NCBI GenBank assembly: GCA_016200225.1
Contig: JACQFD010000026.1
Location: 1 to 64,000 of the forward strand
Length of the DNA stretch: 64,000 bases
Reading direction: 5' to 3'
Source: Planctomycetota bacterium
GTDB taxonomy: Bacteria; Planctomycetota; UBA1135; JACQFD01
The position numbers and the translations under genes are program-made. Below the pieces are notes generated by a model. The model searched no databases and was not told the DNA's origin. It was given only the letters and a program-made list of their open reading frames with translations. Positions 26,538 to 35,168 of this stretch are shown in pieces (the first letter of the stretch is position 1; each line of letters begins with the position of its first letter).

Positions 26538-28014
26538 CGGCTCCGGATGTTAAGAAAACGTCGCCGTCGCGGCGGCCGTTCCACGCAAGTTCCACTGCGT
26601 CCTCGAATGTCGCCGCCGCGACCGCGTCGACGCCTTTGCCGACGAGCGCGCGCGCGAGCATTTCGCTCGAAACGGATTGTTTATCTTCGTCGGAATCGCG
26701 CGCGGCGTGGATTTCGGGCAGGATCGCGCGATCTCCTTTTGTTAATGATTCAGAAATCGCGGCGACGAAATCGTTAAATAACAAACGCGTCCGCGAATAT
26801 TGATGCGGCTGGAATATAAGCACGAGCCTCGACGCATCGCCCGCGCCGTTTGCGTTATCGGTAATATAACTTTCGCGAACAGCGGCGATGGTCGCGCGAA
26901 GTTCGGTCGGGTGGTGTCCGTAATCGTCGAGAATCGTCAGCGACGGCGAACGGCGTTTCACGGTCAGGCGCCGGTCGACGCCCTTGAATTCCGGCAGCGC
27001 CTGCCGAATTTTTTCCAAATCGGCGCCGGACTCCAATGCTAACAAAATCGCCATCGCCGCATTGGTTAGATTATGTTCGCCCGGAATTCCGAGCGAAAAC
27101 GCGCCGAGGTCTTCGCGGCCGGCGAACAACCGCATCGACGGGCCGCGCCCGCGGCCGGCGCCGTGGCTTCCGATGCCGAGCGGAATGATACGAATCTGAT
27201 TCTTAGCATTCTGGCCGACCACGCGAACGCGAATGTTGCGCGCGCTCCACTCCGGATCGTTCACAACCGCGGGCGAGATCCGATCCCAGGCGTCCTGCGT
27301 GATAACGAGAAATCCCTCGGGGCGAATGCGGCGCGCGAATTGTGAAAACGCCTCGACCACGGCCTCGATCGAACCATAATAATCGAGGTGATCGGCGTCG
27401 ATATTTGTAATCGCCGCCGCGACCGGCGAGAAATGTAAAAATGAACGATCGTATTCGCAGGCTTCGACGACAAATTGCGGCGCATGTCCTTCGTGCGCGT
27501 TTCCCTCCAGTTGTTCCACATTGCCGCCGACCAGAAAACCCGCGTCGACGCCCGACTGTCGTAACAAATAACTCGTCATCGCCGTGGTCGTCGTTTTTCC
27601 GTGGCAACCGGCAATCGCGATCACGCGGCGCAACGCGACGGCGGCCGCGAGCGCGACGGCATACTTAACAACTGGAACGCCTGCTTCGCGCGCGCGCACA
27701 ACCTCGGGATTCGTCGCCGGCACCGCGGCCGATATAATTAATATTCCGCGGTCGAAATCGATGAGATCGGCGGAGTGTCCGGTCGCGATCGCAATGCCAA
27801 CATTTTCGAGCTGAGCCGTCGTTTTCGATTCCTTTGCATCCGATCCGCTCACGGTGAAGCCGCGTTTTCTAAGAATCCGCGCGAGTCCGGACATCCCGGT
27901 GCCGCCGATACCCGTGAAGTGCGCCCGCGTCACGGTCGCGAGATGCGCCGCGACGGAAATCGGGTCGTTCTCAATCGACGGACGGCTCTCGGCCTGAACG
28001 GGTGCGTGCGGCAT
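26485..28014 (-). CDS. murC: UDP-N-acetylmuramate--L-alanine ligase
   Basis: 509 residues. It adds L-Ala to UDP-MurNAc. N-terminal UDP-binding domain with GIGGTGMSGLARILRKRG (36-53), ATP-binding GCHGKTTTTAMTSYLL (about 138-153), a VEACEYDRSFLHF loop, and the C-terminal Rossmann-like domain including DDYGHHPTELRATI with its conserved His and FQPHQYSRT. All Mur-ligase signatures are intact. It overlaps murB by 53 bases and starts 47 bases after murG. Confidence 0.95.
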   Translation of the reverse strand: MPHAPVQAESRPSIENDPISVAAHLATVTRAHFTGIGGTGMSGLARILRKRGFTVSGSDAKESKTTAQLENVGIAIATGHSADLIDFDRGILIISAAVPATNPEVVRAREAGVPVVKYAVALAAAVALRRVIAIAGCHGKTTTTAMTSYLLRQSGVDAGFLVGGNVEQLEGNAHEGHAPQFVVEACEYDRSFLHFSPVAAAITNIDADHLDYYGSIEAVVEAFSQFARRIRPEGFLVITQDAWDRISPAVVNDPEWSARNIRVRVVGQNAKNQIRIIPLGIGSHGAGRGRGPSMRLFAGREDLGAFSLGIPGEHNLTNAAMAILLALESGADLEKIRQALPEFKGVDRRLTVKRRSPSLTILDDYGHHPTELRATIAAVRESYITDNANGAGDASRLVLIFQPHQYSRTRLLFNDFVAAISESLTKGDRAILPEIHAARDSDEDKQSVSSEMLARALVGKGVDAVAAATFEDAVELAWNGRRDGDVFLTSGAGDVDRVADLLVRRADKS

Positions 28015-28061
28015 GGTGCGTTAGTCGGCTCTTTATAACTAATTGGTCTGTGAATTCAAAT

Positions 28062-29159
28062 TTACAAAAAAGAATGCAAGTTTTTCGCCGGGCGCGGACG
28101 CGCCAATTCGGCAAGCGCGCTCAGAATCGCCACGTGAGCGGTCGGCCGCGCCGCACGCCGGGCGGCGTCGGACATGGCCTGTGCGCGAGCATCGTTTTCG
28201 AGAATCGACGCCACCGCACCTGAGAGTCGCGCGCGCGTGATGTCGCGTTCTTCGAGGATCATCGCCCCCTCGTTCAGGAGTTGTGCATTTCGAAGTTGTT
28301 GCCGGTCGCGATGATAAGGATACGGAATCGCGATTGAAGGCAGACCGGCGGCGGCGAGTTCGAACACGGTGGCGGCGCCGGATCGGCAGATCGCGAGATC
28401 GGCGGCGGCGAAGGCGCGGGGCGCGTCGTCGAGATAACTGTGTAAACTAATGTTCAATTTCGGACGGCCTTCGATCGCCTCGCGAACGCGGTCGTCCTTG
28501 CCCGGTCCGGCGATCCAGAGGACCTGCGCGCCGAGCGCCTCCAAATCGGGAAGGATCGAGACCACGGCGCGGTTCACGCCCGATGCGCCCTGCGAACCGC
28601 CGAGTATTAGTAATGTTTTGCGATTCCGGTCGAGGCCGAACGAGGCGCGGGCGGCGGCTCGTTCGGGCATCGCGAGGAAGCCCGCGCGCAACGGCATGCC
28701 CGTGACGAGCGCCTTTTTTGGATACTTCGCGGCGCCCGCGTCGGAAGCTACAAAAATCCGCGCCGCGAACGGCGCGAGCCATGCGGTGGCGCGGCCGGGC
28801 ACGGCGTTGATTTCCAAACATGCGAACGGCACGCCCGCCATGCGCGCGGCGACGGCCGCGGGAAACGAAGCGAGTCCGCCCAAACCTAACAAAACGTCCG
28901 GACGAAATTGTTTTATTACATTTCGCGCCGCCGCGATCGCCGCCGGCATGCGCGCCGCCATGGCGAACGGCGACAACGCGCCGTCTGCCCGTTCGAGCGG
29001 CAACGCTAATTTTGGCAAATCGCCAAGAATGCGCTCCTCGACCGGCCGTCCCGCGGTTACAAATAAAATTTCGTGGCCCTGCGCGCGCGCCGCGTTTGCG
29101 AGCGCGATCCCCGGCATGAGGTGGCCGCCCGTGCCGCCTCCGGCGAGCAGGATGTGCAT
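28062..29159 (-). CDS. murG: UDP-GlcNAc transferase making lipid II
   Basis: 365 residues from ATG 29159. MurG transfers GlcNAc from UDP-GlcNAc to lipid I at the inner membrane face. The start MHILLAGGGTGGHLMPGIAL holds the first glycine-rich loop; LILGGSQGASGVNRAVV holds the second, with CRSGAATVFELAAAGLPSI as the donor-binding motif (E-x-A-A-x-G-x-P). The frame is open 30 codons further upstream (29249), but the GGGTGGH motif is normally within 10-15 residues of the start, so the extension is unlikely. Confidence 0.93.
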   Translation of the reverse strand: MHILLAGGGTGGHLMPGIALANAARAQGHEILFVTAGRPVEERILGDLPKLALPLERADGALSPFAMAARMPAAIAAARNVIKQFRPDVLLGLGGLASFPAAVAARMAGVPFACLEINAVPGRATAWLAPFAARIFVASDAGAAKYPKKALVTGMPLRAGFLAMPERAAARASFGLDRNRKTLLILGGSQGASGVNRAVVSILPDLEALGAQVLWIAGPGKDDRVREAIEGRPKLNISLHSYLDDAPRAFAAADLAICRSGAATVFELAAAGLPSIAIPYPYHRDRQQLRNAQLLNEGAMILEERDITRARLSGAVASILENDARAQAMSDAARRAARPTAHVAILSALAELARPRPAKNLHSFL

Positions 29160-29263
29160 TGAATTTTCTTTTGTTAGCAATCCGCGCGCGGCGACCGGCG
29201 ACCCGGCCTCGCGCGCGGCGCTACCTGTTATTCCCCCGGCGACGAACATTCCGGGATTGAATA

Positions 29264-29914
29264 TTAACGCGAGCTTTTCGCGAGTTCGGAATCTTTCTTA
29301 TCTTTTTTCGCCGCGTGCAATTCGTTCTTCGACGCGTCGTTCGACGCGAGCGATTCGGCGGACTTGCCGGGAATCAGGATATCCGTATTTACTTTTAGCT
29401 TCGTCGGATTGATTCCTTCGTTGGCTCTCAGGATTTCCTCCCAACGGTTCTTGGATCCGAGCTGTTTGCCGGCGATGGATTGTAACGTATCGCCCTTCAC
29501 AATTTTATATTTACGAAAACTCGGATTCTTTTCGACCGCGGGCTGCGCGTCTTTCTTTTCCGGCGAACCGCCCGGCACGACCGCGCCGCCGACGGAAACG
29601 CCGCCCGGCGTATTGTTATGAAGCGCCGCGAGGCGGGCCTCCTCCTCCTGCTGCTTCTTGATTTGATCCGCCAGCGCGGGACGAATCTTTAGATCGTCGT
29701 TCGTCACGCCGAACGTCTCGGGCTTCACGCCCGCGCCCGGCTGTCCGGACGGATTATTGATATTATTATTTTGCGACGGATCCACTTGCGCGAGCTGTTG
29801 TTGCTTCTGCGCGCGCTTGGCCGCGTCGCCGGGGCCGTTCCAGATCGCGACGGTCAGGATCAGAACAATAACAAAAATCAGAGCGAGGACGCCGTATTTT
29901 TCTAGATTACCCAA
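29264..29914 (-). CDS. Membrane-anchored LysM protein in the dcw operon
   Basis: 216 residues. One N-terminal membrane helix (about 9-26), a low-complexity linker rich in Gln, Asn and Gly (35-135), then one LysM domain (about 138-186: YKIVKGDTLQSIAGKQLG through LIPG). LysM domains bind N-acetylglucosamine in peptidoglycan. It stands between ftsW and murG, where most bacteria have nothing, so it could recruit or tether the septal or lateral wall machinery to glycan. It has no catalytic domain. The linker length and composition suggest that it reaches across the periplasm. Confidence 0.75.
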   Translation of the reverse strand: MGNLEKYGVLALIFVIVLILTVAIWNGPGDAAKRAQKQQQLAQVDPSQNNNINNPSGQPGAGVKPETFGVTNDDLKIRPALADQIKKQQEEEARLAALHNNTPGGVSVGGAVVPGGSPEKKDAQPAVEKNPSFRKYKIVKGDTLQSIAGKQLGSKNRWEEILRANEGINPTKLKVNTDILIPGKSAESLASNDASKNELHAAKKDKKDSELAKSSR

Positions 29915-29929
29915 GGGACACCTCCCGGT

Positions 29930-31072
29930 TCAGGCCGGGTTTGTAACAGGTTGAAAAACGTTTTGGTAAGTTTTATTTTCCGCGGAGGAAAGTTGGCTTT
30001 CGCGCCGGAGCGCGTTGGCCGCGATTCCCACCGCGATGGAGAAACCGAGCAGCGCCGATCCACCGGATGATACAAATGGAAGAGCGATGCCTTTGGGGGG
30101 AGCGACGCCCGTCACGACCGCGATATTGAATACCGCTTGAAAAACGATCGCGAACGGAACGCCGAAGACGATGAGCCGGTGGAACGGGTCGCGGCACGCG
30201 CGAACGCCAAGAATCCCGGCGATCAGTATTCCTACAAATAACGAAAGCAGCGCGAGAGTTCCGAGCAACCCCCACTCTTCGCCGACGAGCGAAAGTATAA
30301 AATCATTATTACCCTCGGGGACGTGGCCGAATTTCATGCGTCCCGCGCCGTAGCCCACGCCGAGCGGCCCGCCTTCGGCGAGCGCGCGAATGCTCTGGCG
30401 GACTTGATAATCCTGCGTCGTGCGCCGACCGACATGTCCGAGCACGCGAAATGCCAACATAATAACAGCTGGAATGGACAGAAGCGCGCTGCCGATCAGA
30501 TATCGCGTCGGCGCGCCGCCGATCGCCAACATCACGCCGCCGAGCGCAATGATATACAATGTCGTGCCGAAGTCGGGTTCGACAAATATAAGTCCGGCGA
30601 ATATTAATGTCATTCCCGCCGGCACCATGAATCCGCTCCAGAGTTGTTCGAGTCGCTCGCGCGAGCGTCCGACGAAATCGGCGATGAAGACGATGGCTGT
30701 AATTTTAGCAATTTCGCTCGGTTGAAACGAAAACGCGCCGATCGTAAACCAGCGGCGCGCGCCCTTCGTTTCGCGGCCGAGGCCGGGAATCAGCACGGCG
30801 AATAATAATAATCCGACCGCGGCGACGATGACGGGCATCGATTTGCGGATCCACTCGAGCGGCGTCCGGACGGCGATGATGAACGCAACAAGCGACGCCG
30901 CGAGATTGGCGCCGTGCGTCAAAATGCGATTATCGAAACTCGACGGCGGCGCGACCGACGCGACGGTCGCGAATCCCATCGCGACGAGGCCGAGGCAGCA
31001 GCTTAATAATAAAAACGCCGCGCGCGCCGGATCGCCGACGCCCGGATTGTTAAGTTTTGAAAACAATGTCAT
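29930..31072 (-). CDS. ftsW: FtsW/RodA-type lipid II polymerase
   Basis: 380 residues with about ten membrane helices. The SEDS-family motifs are present: GVGYGAGRMKFGHVPEGNND and LVGEEWG in the large extracellular loop region, where the catalytic Asp of the family (here in NNDFILS) lies, and IALPFVSSGGSAL near the C-terminus. SEDS proteins polymerise lipid II with a class B PBP, here presumably the FtsI next door. The start at 31072 shares a base with the mraY stop (TAATG); a much longer open frame to 31387 runs inside mraY and is not used. Position in a dcw cluster favours FtsW over RodA. Confidence 0.9.
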   Translation of the reverse strand: MTLFSKLNNPGVGDPARAAFLLLSCCLGLVAMGFATVASVAPPSSFDNRILTHGANLAASLVAFIIAVRTPLEWIRKSMPVIVAAVGLLLFAVLIPGLGRETKGARRWFTIGAFSFQPSEIAKITAIVFIADFVGRSRERLEQLWSGFMVPAGMTLIFAGLIFVEPDFGTTLYIIALGGVMLAIGGAPTRYLIGSALLSIPAVIMLAFRVLGHVGRRTTQDYQVRQSIRALAEGGPLGVGYGAGRMKFGHVPEGNNDFILSLVGEEWGLLGTLALLSLFVGILIAGILGVRACRDPFHRLIVFGVPFAIVFQAVFNIAVVTGVAPPKGIALPFVSSGGSALLGFSIAVGIAANALRRESQLSSAENKTYQNVFQPVTNPA

Positions 31073-32199
31073 TATCGGATTTTTAATAATGCGACGCCGC
31101 AGATCGCGAGCAGCGCGGCGACGATCCAGAAACGGACGACGATTTTGGATTCGGGATAGCCGCGCAGTTGCCAGATATGATGTATCGGCGCTTTTGTAAA
31201 GAACCGTTTGCCGCCCGTGAATTTGGAATAATAAATTTGTATCCACGACGAAGCGCCCTCGGCTACAAATACGCCTGCGACGACCGGCAGCACGAGTTCC
31301 TGCCGCGCAACGACGGCGAGGCTCCCGAGCACGGCGCCGAGCGGGAGGGATCCGGTGTCGCCCATGAAAACCTGCGCCGGATGACAATTAAACCATAGGA
31401 ACCCGAGGCATGCGCCAACGACGGCGCCCGCGAGAATGCACATTTCGCCCGCGCCCTGGATCGCGGGAACTCTTAAATATTGCGCGAATTCGACGTGTCC
31501 GGCGACATAACAGAGCGCGCCGAGCGCGATGGCGGCGATCAACGCGCATCCCGCCGCGAGTCCGTCTAGGCCATCTGTAAAATTCACGGCGTTGCCGGTG
31601 CCCGTGATCGTGAACCACTCGAATAATGTAAAGATCGCCGAACCTACAAATCCGAGACTCGGCAGATCGATCGCGAATTCATTAAAAAACGGAGGATAGA
31701 TTTTCAGCAGCGATGGCCGCGAGGACTCCTTCGCGAACCAGAACAACACCGCCACCGCGACGAGCGCTCCCACCGACTGCCAGAGGAGTTTTTCGCGCCG
31801 TTTCAATCCGCCGCCCGCGCGATTCGTTAATTTTGCGAAATCGTCGAGAAATCCGATCCCCATATAGAAAATCACGAGGCAGACGCTCACGATAATGAAA
31901 ATATTACTTAATTTCGCGAACAGCAGCGTCGAAATCAAAAACGACGGCACGAGGAAAATCCCGCCCATCGTCGGTGTGTTGCGCTTGTCGGTCTGACGCC
32001 ACAATTTCGCGAGACTCGCGTCGTCGTTCTTTTCGCGGTCCTGAAATCCGAGCGATTTTAATTTTCGGATCACGACAGGCCCCATCAGCATGGACAGGCC
32101 GAACGCGACGGCCGCCGCGAGCGCCACGCGGAATGAAATGTACTGAAACAGGCGCGCGCCGGGCACGCTGTGCAGCCATTCCGCGAGGGCGTAAATCAT
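31072..32199 (-). CDS. mraY: Phospho-N-acetylmuramoyl-pentapeptide transferase
   Basis: 375 residues, about ten membrane helices. It makes lipid I from UDP-MurNAc-pentapeptide and undecaprenyl phosphate. Signatures: KRNTPTMGGIF (cytoplasmic loop 1), the Asp-rich NFTDGLDGLAAG, the FMGDTGSLPLGA loop, and the final APIHHIW. All are intact. No murD gene follows before ftsW, which breaks the usual mraY-murD-ftsW order. Confidence 0.95.
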   Translation of the reverse strand: MIYALAEWLHSVPGARLFQYISFRVALAAAVAFGLSMLMGPVVIRKLKSLGFQDREKNDDASLAKLWRQTDKRNTPTMGGIFLVPSFLISTLLFAKLSNIFIIVSVCLVIFYMGIGFLDDFAKLTNRAGGGLKRREKLLWQSVGALVAVAVLFWFAKESSRPSLLKIYPPFFNEFAIDLPSLGFVGSAIFTLFEWFTITGTGNAVNFTDGLDGLAAGCALIAAIALGALCYVAGHVEFAQYLRVPAIQGAGEMCILAGAVVGACLGFLWFNCHPAQVFMGDTGSLPLGAVLGSLAVVARQELVLPVVAGVFVAEGASSWIQIYYSKFTGGKRFFTKAPIHHIWQLRGYPESKIVVRFWIVAALLAICGVALLKIR

Positions 32200-32235
32200 G
32201 AGTAATTGAATTTCCTAAGGATTGCTTTTGTTAAT

Positions 32236-33666
32236 TTATGATTGCGCGGCCAGACCGGCCTCGAATTTTGCGCGCAGCGCGTCGACGACTTTTTCGAGAC
32301 CCTCCGCGCGGCTGCCTTTGACGAGAATGAGATCGCCCGGGCGCACGATTTCCGTAATATTCCATTCCGCGTCGGCGGTGGTCGGGAATTGTATGATCTT
32401 CGACGCCGGGTGCCCCGCCGCGGCCGCTCCCGCCGCCAGCGCGGACGATTCGCCGCCAATCGTAATAAACAGATCGAATTTCGCGGCGCCGACGGCCATG
32501 CCGATTTCGCGGTGCAGGCGCGCGCTCTCGGCGCCGAGTTCGTGCATTTTGCCGAGCACGAAAATGCGCCTGCGATTATTACGAAGTCCCTCGAGCGCGC
32601 GGATCGCGGCGCGCACGGAGCCCGGATTTGCATTATAACAATCGTCGATCACTTCGACCTCGCCGAAATGCTTACGTTCGAGCCTGCGGTACGGCGGTTT
32701 CAAATCCGACGCGGCACGCAGCGCGGTCTCGAGCGGCACGCCGATCGCCGACGCGATCGCGAGAGCGCCAAGCGTATTGTAAATATTATGCGTGCCGAGC
32801 AGCGGCACCGTGGCGGGTTTGCCGCCGATCGTAAACGATGCGCCCGCGACGTGAAACACGACGTCGCGCGCCTCGAAATCGGCCTTGTTCTCGATTCCGA
32901 AGGTTATTATTTTTCCGCGCGCGCGCTTTCGCAATTGTGGATAATAACGATCGTCCGCGTTCAACACCGCCGTGCCGTCGCCGGGAAGTTCGTCGAGAAT
33001 CGAAGCCTCCTCCTCGAGCACGCCGTCGATCGAACCGAGACCTTCCAGATGCTCCTCGGCGATAATCGTAATAATAGCAATATTCGGTTTCGCGACGCGC
33101 GCGAGCATGCGCACTTCGCCGGGCGAGTTCGTGCCGATTTCGACGACGGCGGCGCGGGTTTCGCGTCCGACGCGAAGCAGCGTGTGCGGCACGCCGACGG
33201 AATTGTTAAATGACTTTTCCGAAGCCGTGATCGGGCCGATGCTTTTTAACAAATGCGCCGCGATTTCCTTGGTGGTCGTCTTTCCCGCCGCGCCCGCGAC
33301 GCCGACGAACGGAATGGTAAATTGCTTTCTGTAATGAGCCGCGATCGCTAACAATCCTTGCGTCGTGTCGCCGGAGCCGGGCGCGCCGCATTCGAGCACG
33401 GTGCGCGCCGAAAGCCCCATTTCCGAGAGCGCGAGCGCGTGGGGCGCGCGGCCGCTGTCGACGAGCGCGGCCGCCGCGCCGCGCGCGAATGCATCCAATG
33501 CGAATCCGTTTCCGTCGAATCGTTCGCCGCGCAATGCTATAAATAAAGCGCCCGGCTGCGGCTGCCGGGAGTCGGTGGAAATGGATGTAAATGTAGATTC
33601 GCGCGGGCCGTGCATGACCCGCGCGCCGGTCGCCTCCAGAACGGATGCCAGCGAAATGGGCTCCAC
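32236..33666 (-). CDS. murF: UDP-MurNAc-tripeptide--D-Ala-D-Ala ligase
   Basis: 476 residues. It adds D-Ala-D-Ala to complete the pentapeptide. ATP-binding loop GVAGAAGKTTTKEI (about 121-134), the VVEIGTNSPGE loop, the DDCYNANPGSVRAAI hinge motif specific to MurF, and a C-terminal KGSRAEGLEKVV. The P-loop is slightly unusual (GAAGKTTTKE, where GSNGKTTTKE is usual) but keeps GKT. Its start overlaps the murE stop by one base. Confidence 0.93.
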   Translation of the reverse strand: MEPISLASVLEATGARVMHGPRESTFTSISTDSRQPQPGALFIALRGERFDGNGFALDAFARGAAAALVDSGRAPHALALSEMGLSARTVLECGAPGSGDTTQGLLAIAAHYRKQFTIPFVGVAGAAGKTTTKEIAAHLLKSIGPITASEKSFNNSVGVPHTLLRVGRETRAAVVEIGTNSPGEVRMLARVAKPNIAIITIIAEEHLEGLGSIDGVLEEEASILDELPGDGTAVLNADDRYYPQLRKRARGKIITFGIENKADFEARDVVFHVAGASFTIGGKPATVPLLGTHNIYNTLGALAIASAIGVPLETALRAASDLKPPYRRLERKHFGEVEVIDDCYNANPGSVRAAIRALEGLRNNRRRIFVLGKMHELGAESARLHREIGMAVGAAKFDLFITIGGESSALAAGAAAAGHPASKIIQFPTTADAEWNITEIVRPGDLILVKGSRAEGLEKVVDALRAKFEAGLAAQS

Positions 33667-35168
33667 TAGTTTGCCGCCACCGACAGCGCCTCTCTTGCTA
33701 TAATTCGATCGTCGAAGGGAAATGTATCATCGCCGATGATTTGATAGGTTTCGTGGCCCTTGCCGGCGAGCAGGATCACGTCGCCCGGGCGCGCGCCGTC
33801 GACGGCGATGCCGATGGCGCGCCGGCGGTCGAGTTCGACGGTTATTTTCGAACTGTATTCTTTACCGATGCCGCCCATGATATCTTTAACGATCGACTCG
33901 GGTTTTTCCGAGCGCGGATTATCGCTTGTAATTACGACTTTGTCGGCGTTCTCGGCGGCCACGGCCCCCATGATCGGGCGCTTGCCGCGGTCGCGGTCGC
34001 CGCCGCAGCCGAATACAACAGTTAATTTGCGCCGCGTGAGCGGCCGCAATGTTTGCAATACGCGGCGCAATCCGTCCGGCGTGTGCGCATAATCTACAAA
34101 TACGCGGTAAGCGCGCCCGCCGTCGACGCGTTCGAGCCGTCCGGGCACCATGCCGATCGTTTCGATTCCGGAGACGATCGCCTCGGGCGCGACGCCGAGC
34201 GCGAGCGCGGCCGACGCGGCGGCGAGAATGTTTTGTACATTATACGCTCCGAGAAACGGCGACGAAATCTTAACTTCGACCGCGCCCTGGCCGCCGAGAT
34301 TCGGCGCTCTTAACAAAAAGTCGAAGCCGTCGAGATCGGCCCGCACGATGCGCGCGAGAACGTGCGGCGGACCTGACGGAAAGCGCTCGCCGTCGATTCC
34401 ATACAATACACGCCGGGCGCGCGTGTTCATGAATAAACGCGCCGTCTCCGGATCCTGGGCGTTGCCGATCGCCACCGAATTCGAATCGAGGCCGTCGAAT
34501 AACAATTTCTTCGACGCCCGGTACTGATCCATTGTTTTGTGATAATCCAGATGATCGAGCGTCAGATTTGTAAAAATCGCCGCCGAAAACCGGATGCCGC
34601 GCACGCGCTCCTGATGCAGCGCGATCGACGACACTTCCATCGAACAGTAGCGAATGCCCGCGTCGAGCATGTCGCGGAAAAATGAATGTAAAGAAACCGG
34701 ATCGGGCGTCGTGTTCGGCGCGGGAAGCTCGCGACCGCCGATCGAATAACCGATCGTGCCCAGCAACGCGCATCCGCGGTGGTCGCGCTCGAGCATGAAT
34801 CTTAATAAAGACGCCGTCGTCGTTTTTCCGTTCGTTCCCGTGACGCCGATGACAGTCATCGAGCGCGCCGGTTCGCGAAAAACCGCCGCCGCCGCGTCGG
34901 CCGCCGCCGTGCGCGTCGACGGAACGCAAATGCACGGAACCTTAAGATTCGGAAATTCGCGCTCCGACAGCACGGCCACGGCGCCGCGTTTCAACGCTTC
35001 GTCGATAAATTCGCAGCCGTCGGTTTTCGCGCCGGCAATCGTTATAAAAATGTCGCCCCTGTGGACTTTTTTGCTATGAATGGCAACGCCCGTGATGTCG
35101 GGATCGCCCTGGCCGACGGCGCGCGCGCCGAGCGGTCCGAGACGCTGGATGAGTTCCGAAAATCTCAT
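33666..35168 (-). CDS. murE: UDP-MurNAc-dipeptide ligase, meso-DAP type
   Basis: 500 residues. ATP-binding GVTGTNGKTTTASLL (113-127), the substrate-binding SMEVSSIALHQERV loop, and the FVDYAHTPDG hinge. The DNPRSEKPESIV motif is the DNPR signature that marks enzymes adding meso-diaminopimelate and not lysine, so this organism probably makes DAP-type peptidoglycan. It overlaps ftsI by four bases. Confidence 0.94.
   Translation of the reverse strand: MRFSELIQRLGPLGARAVGQGDPDITGVAIHSKKVHRGDIFITIAGAKTDGCEFIDEALKRGAVAVLSEREFPNLKVPCICVPSTRTAAADAAAAVFREPARSMTVIGVTGTNGKTTTASLLRFMLERDHRGCALLGTIGYSIGGRELPAPNTTPDPVSLHSFFRDMLDAGIRYCSMEVSSIALHQERVRGIRFSAAIFTNLTLDHLDYHKTMDQYRASKKLLFDGLDSNSVAIGNAQDPETARLFMNTRARRVLYGIDGERFPSGPPHVLARIVRADLDGFDFLLRAPNLGGQGAVEVKISSPFLGAYNVQNILAAASAALALGVAPEAIVSGIETIGMVPGRLERVDGGRAYRVFVDYAHTPDGLRRVLQTLRPLTRRKLTVVFGCGGDRDRGKRPIMGAVAAENADKVVITSDNPRSEKPESIVKDIMGGIGKEYSSKITVELDRRRAIGIAVDGARPGDVILLAGKGHETYQIIGDDTFPFDDRIIAREALSVAAN

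Noticed and set aside
29160..29249. N-terminal extension of murG to 29249
   Set aside because: MurG proteins begin close to the GGGTGGH loop; the extra 30 residues match nothing and would place that loop too far in.
31073..31387. N-terminal extension of ftsW into mraY
   Set aside because: The extra residues are Arg-rich antiframe sequence inside mraY; the TAATG overlap at 31072 gives a standard start.
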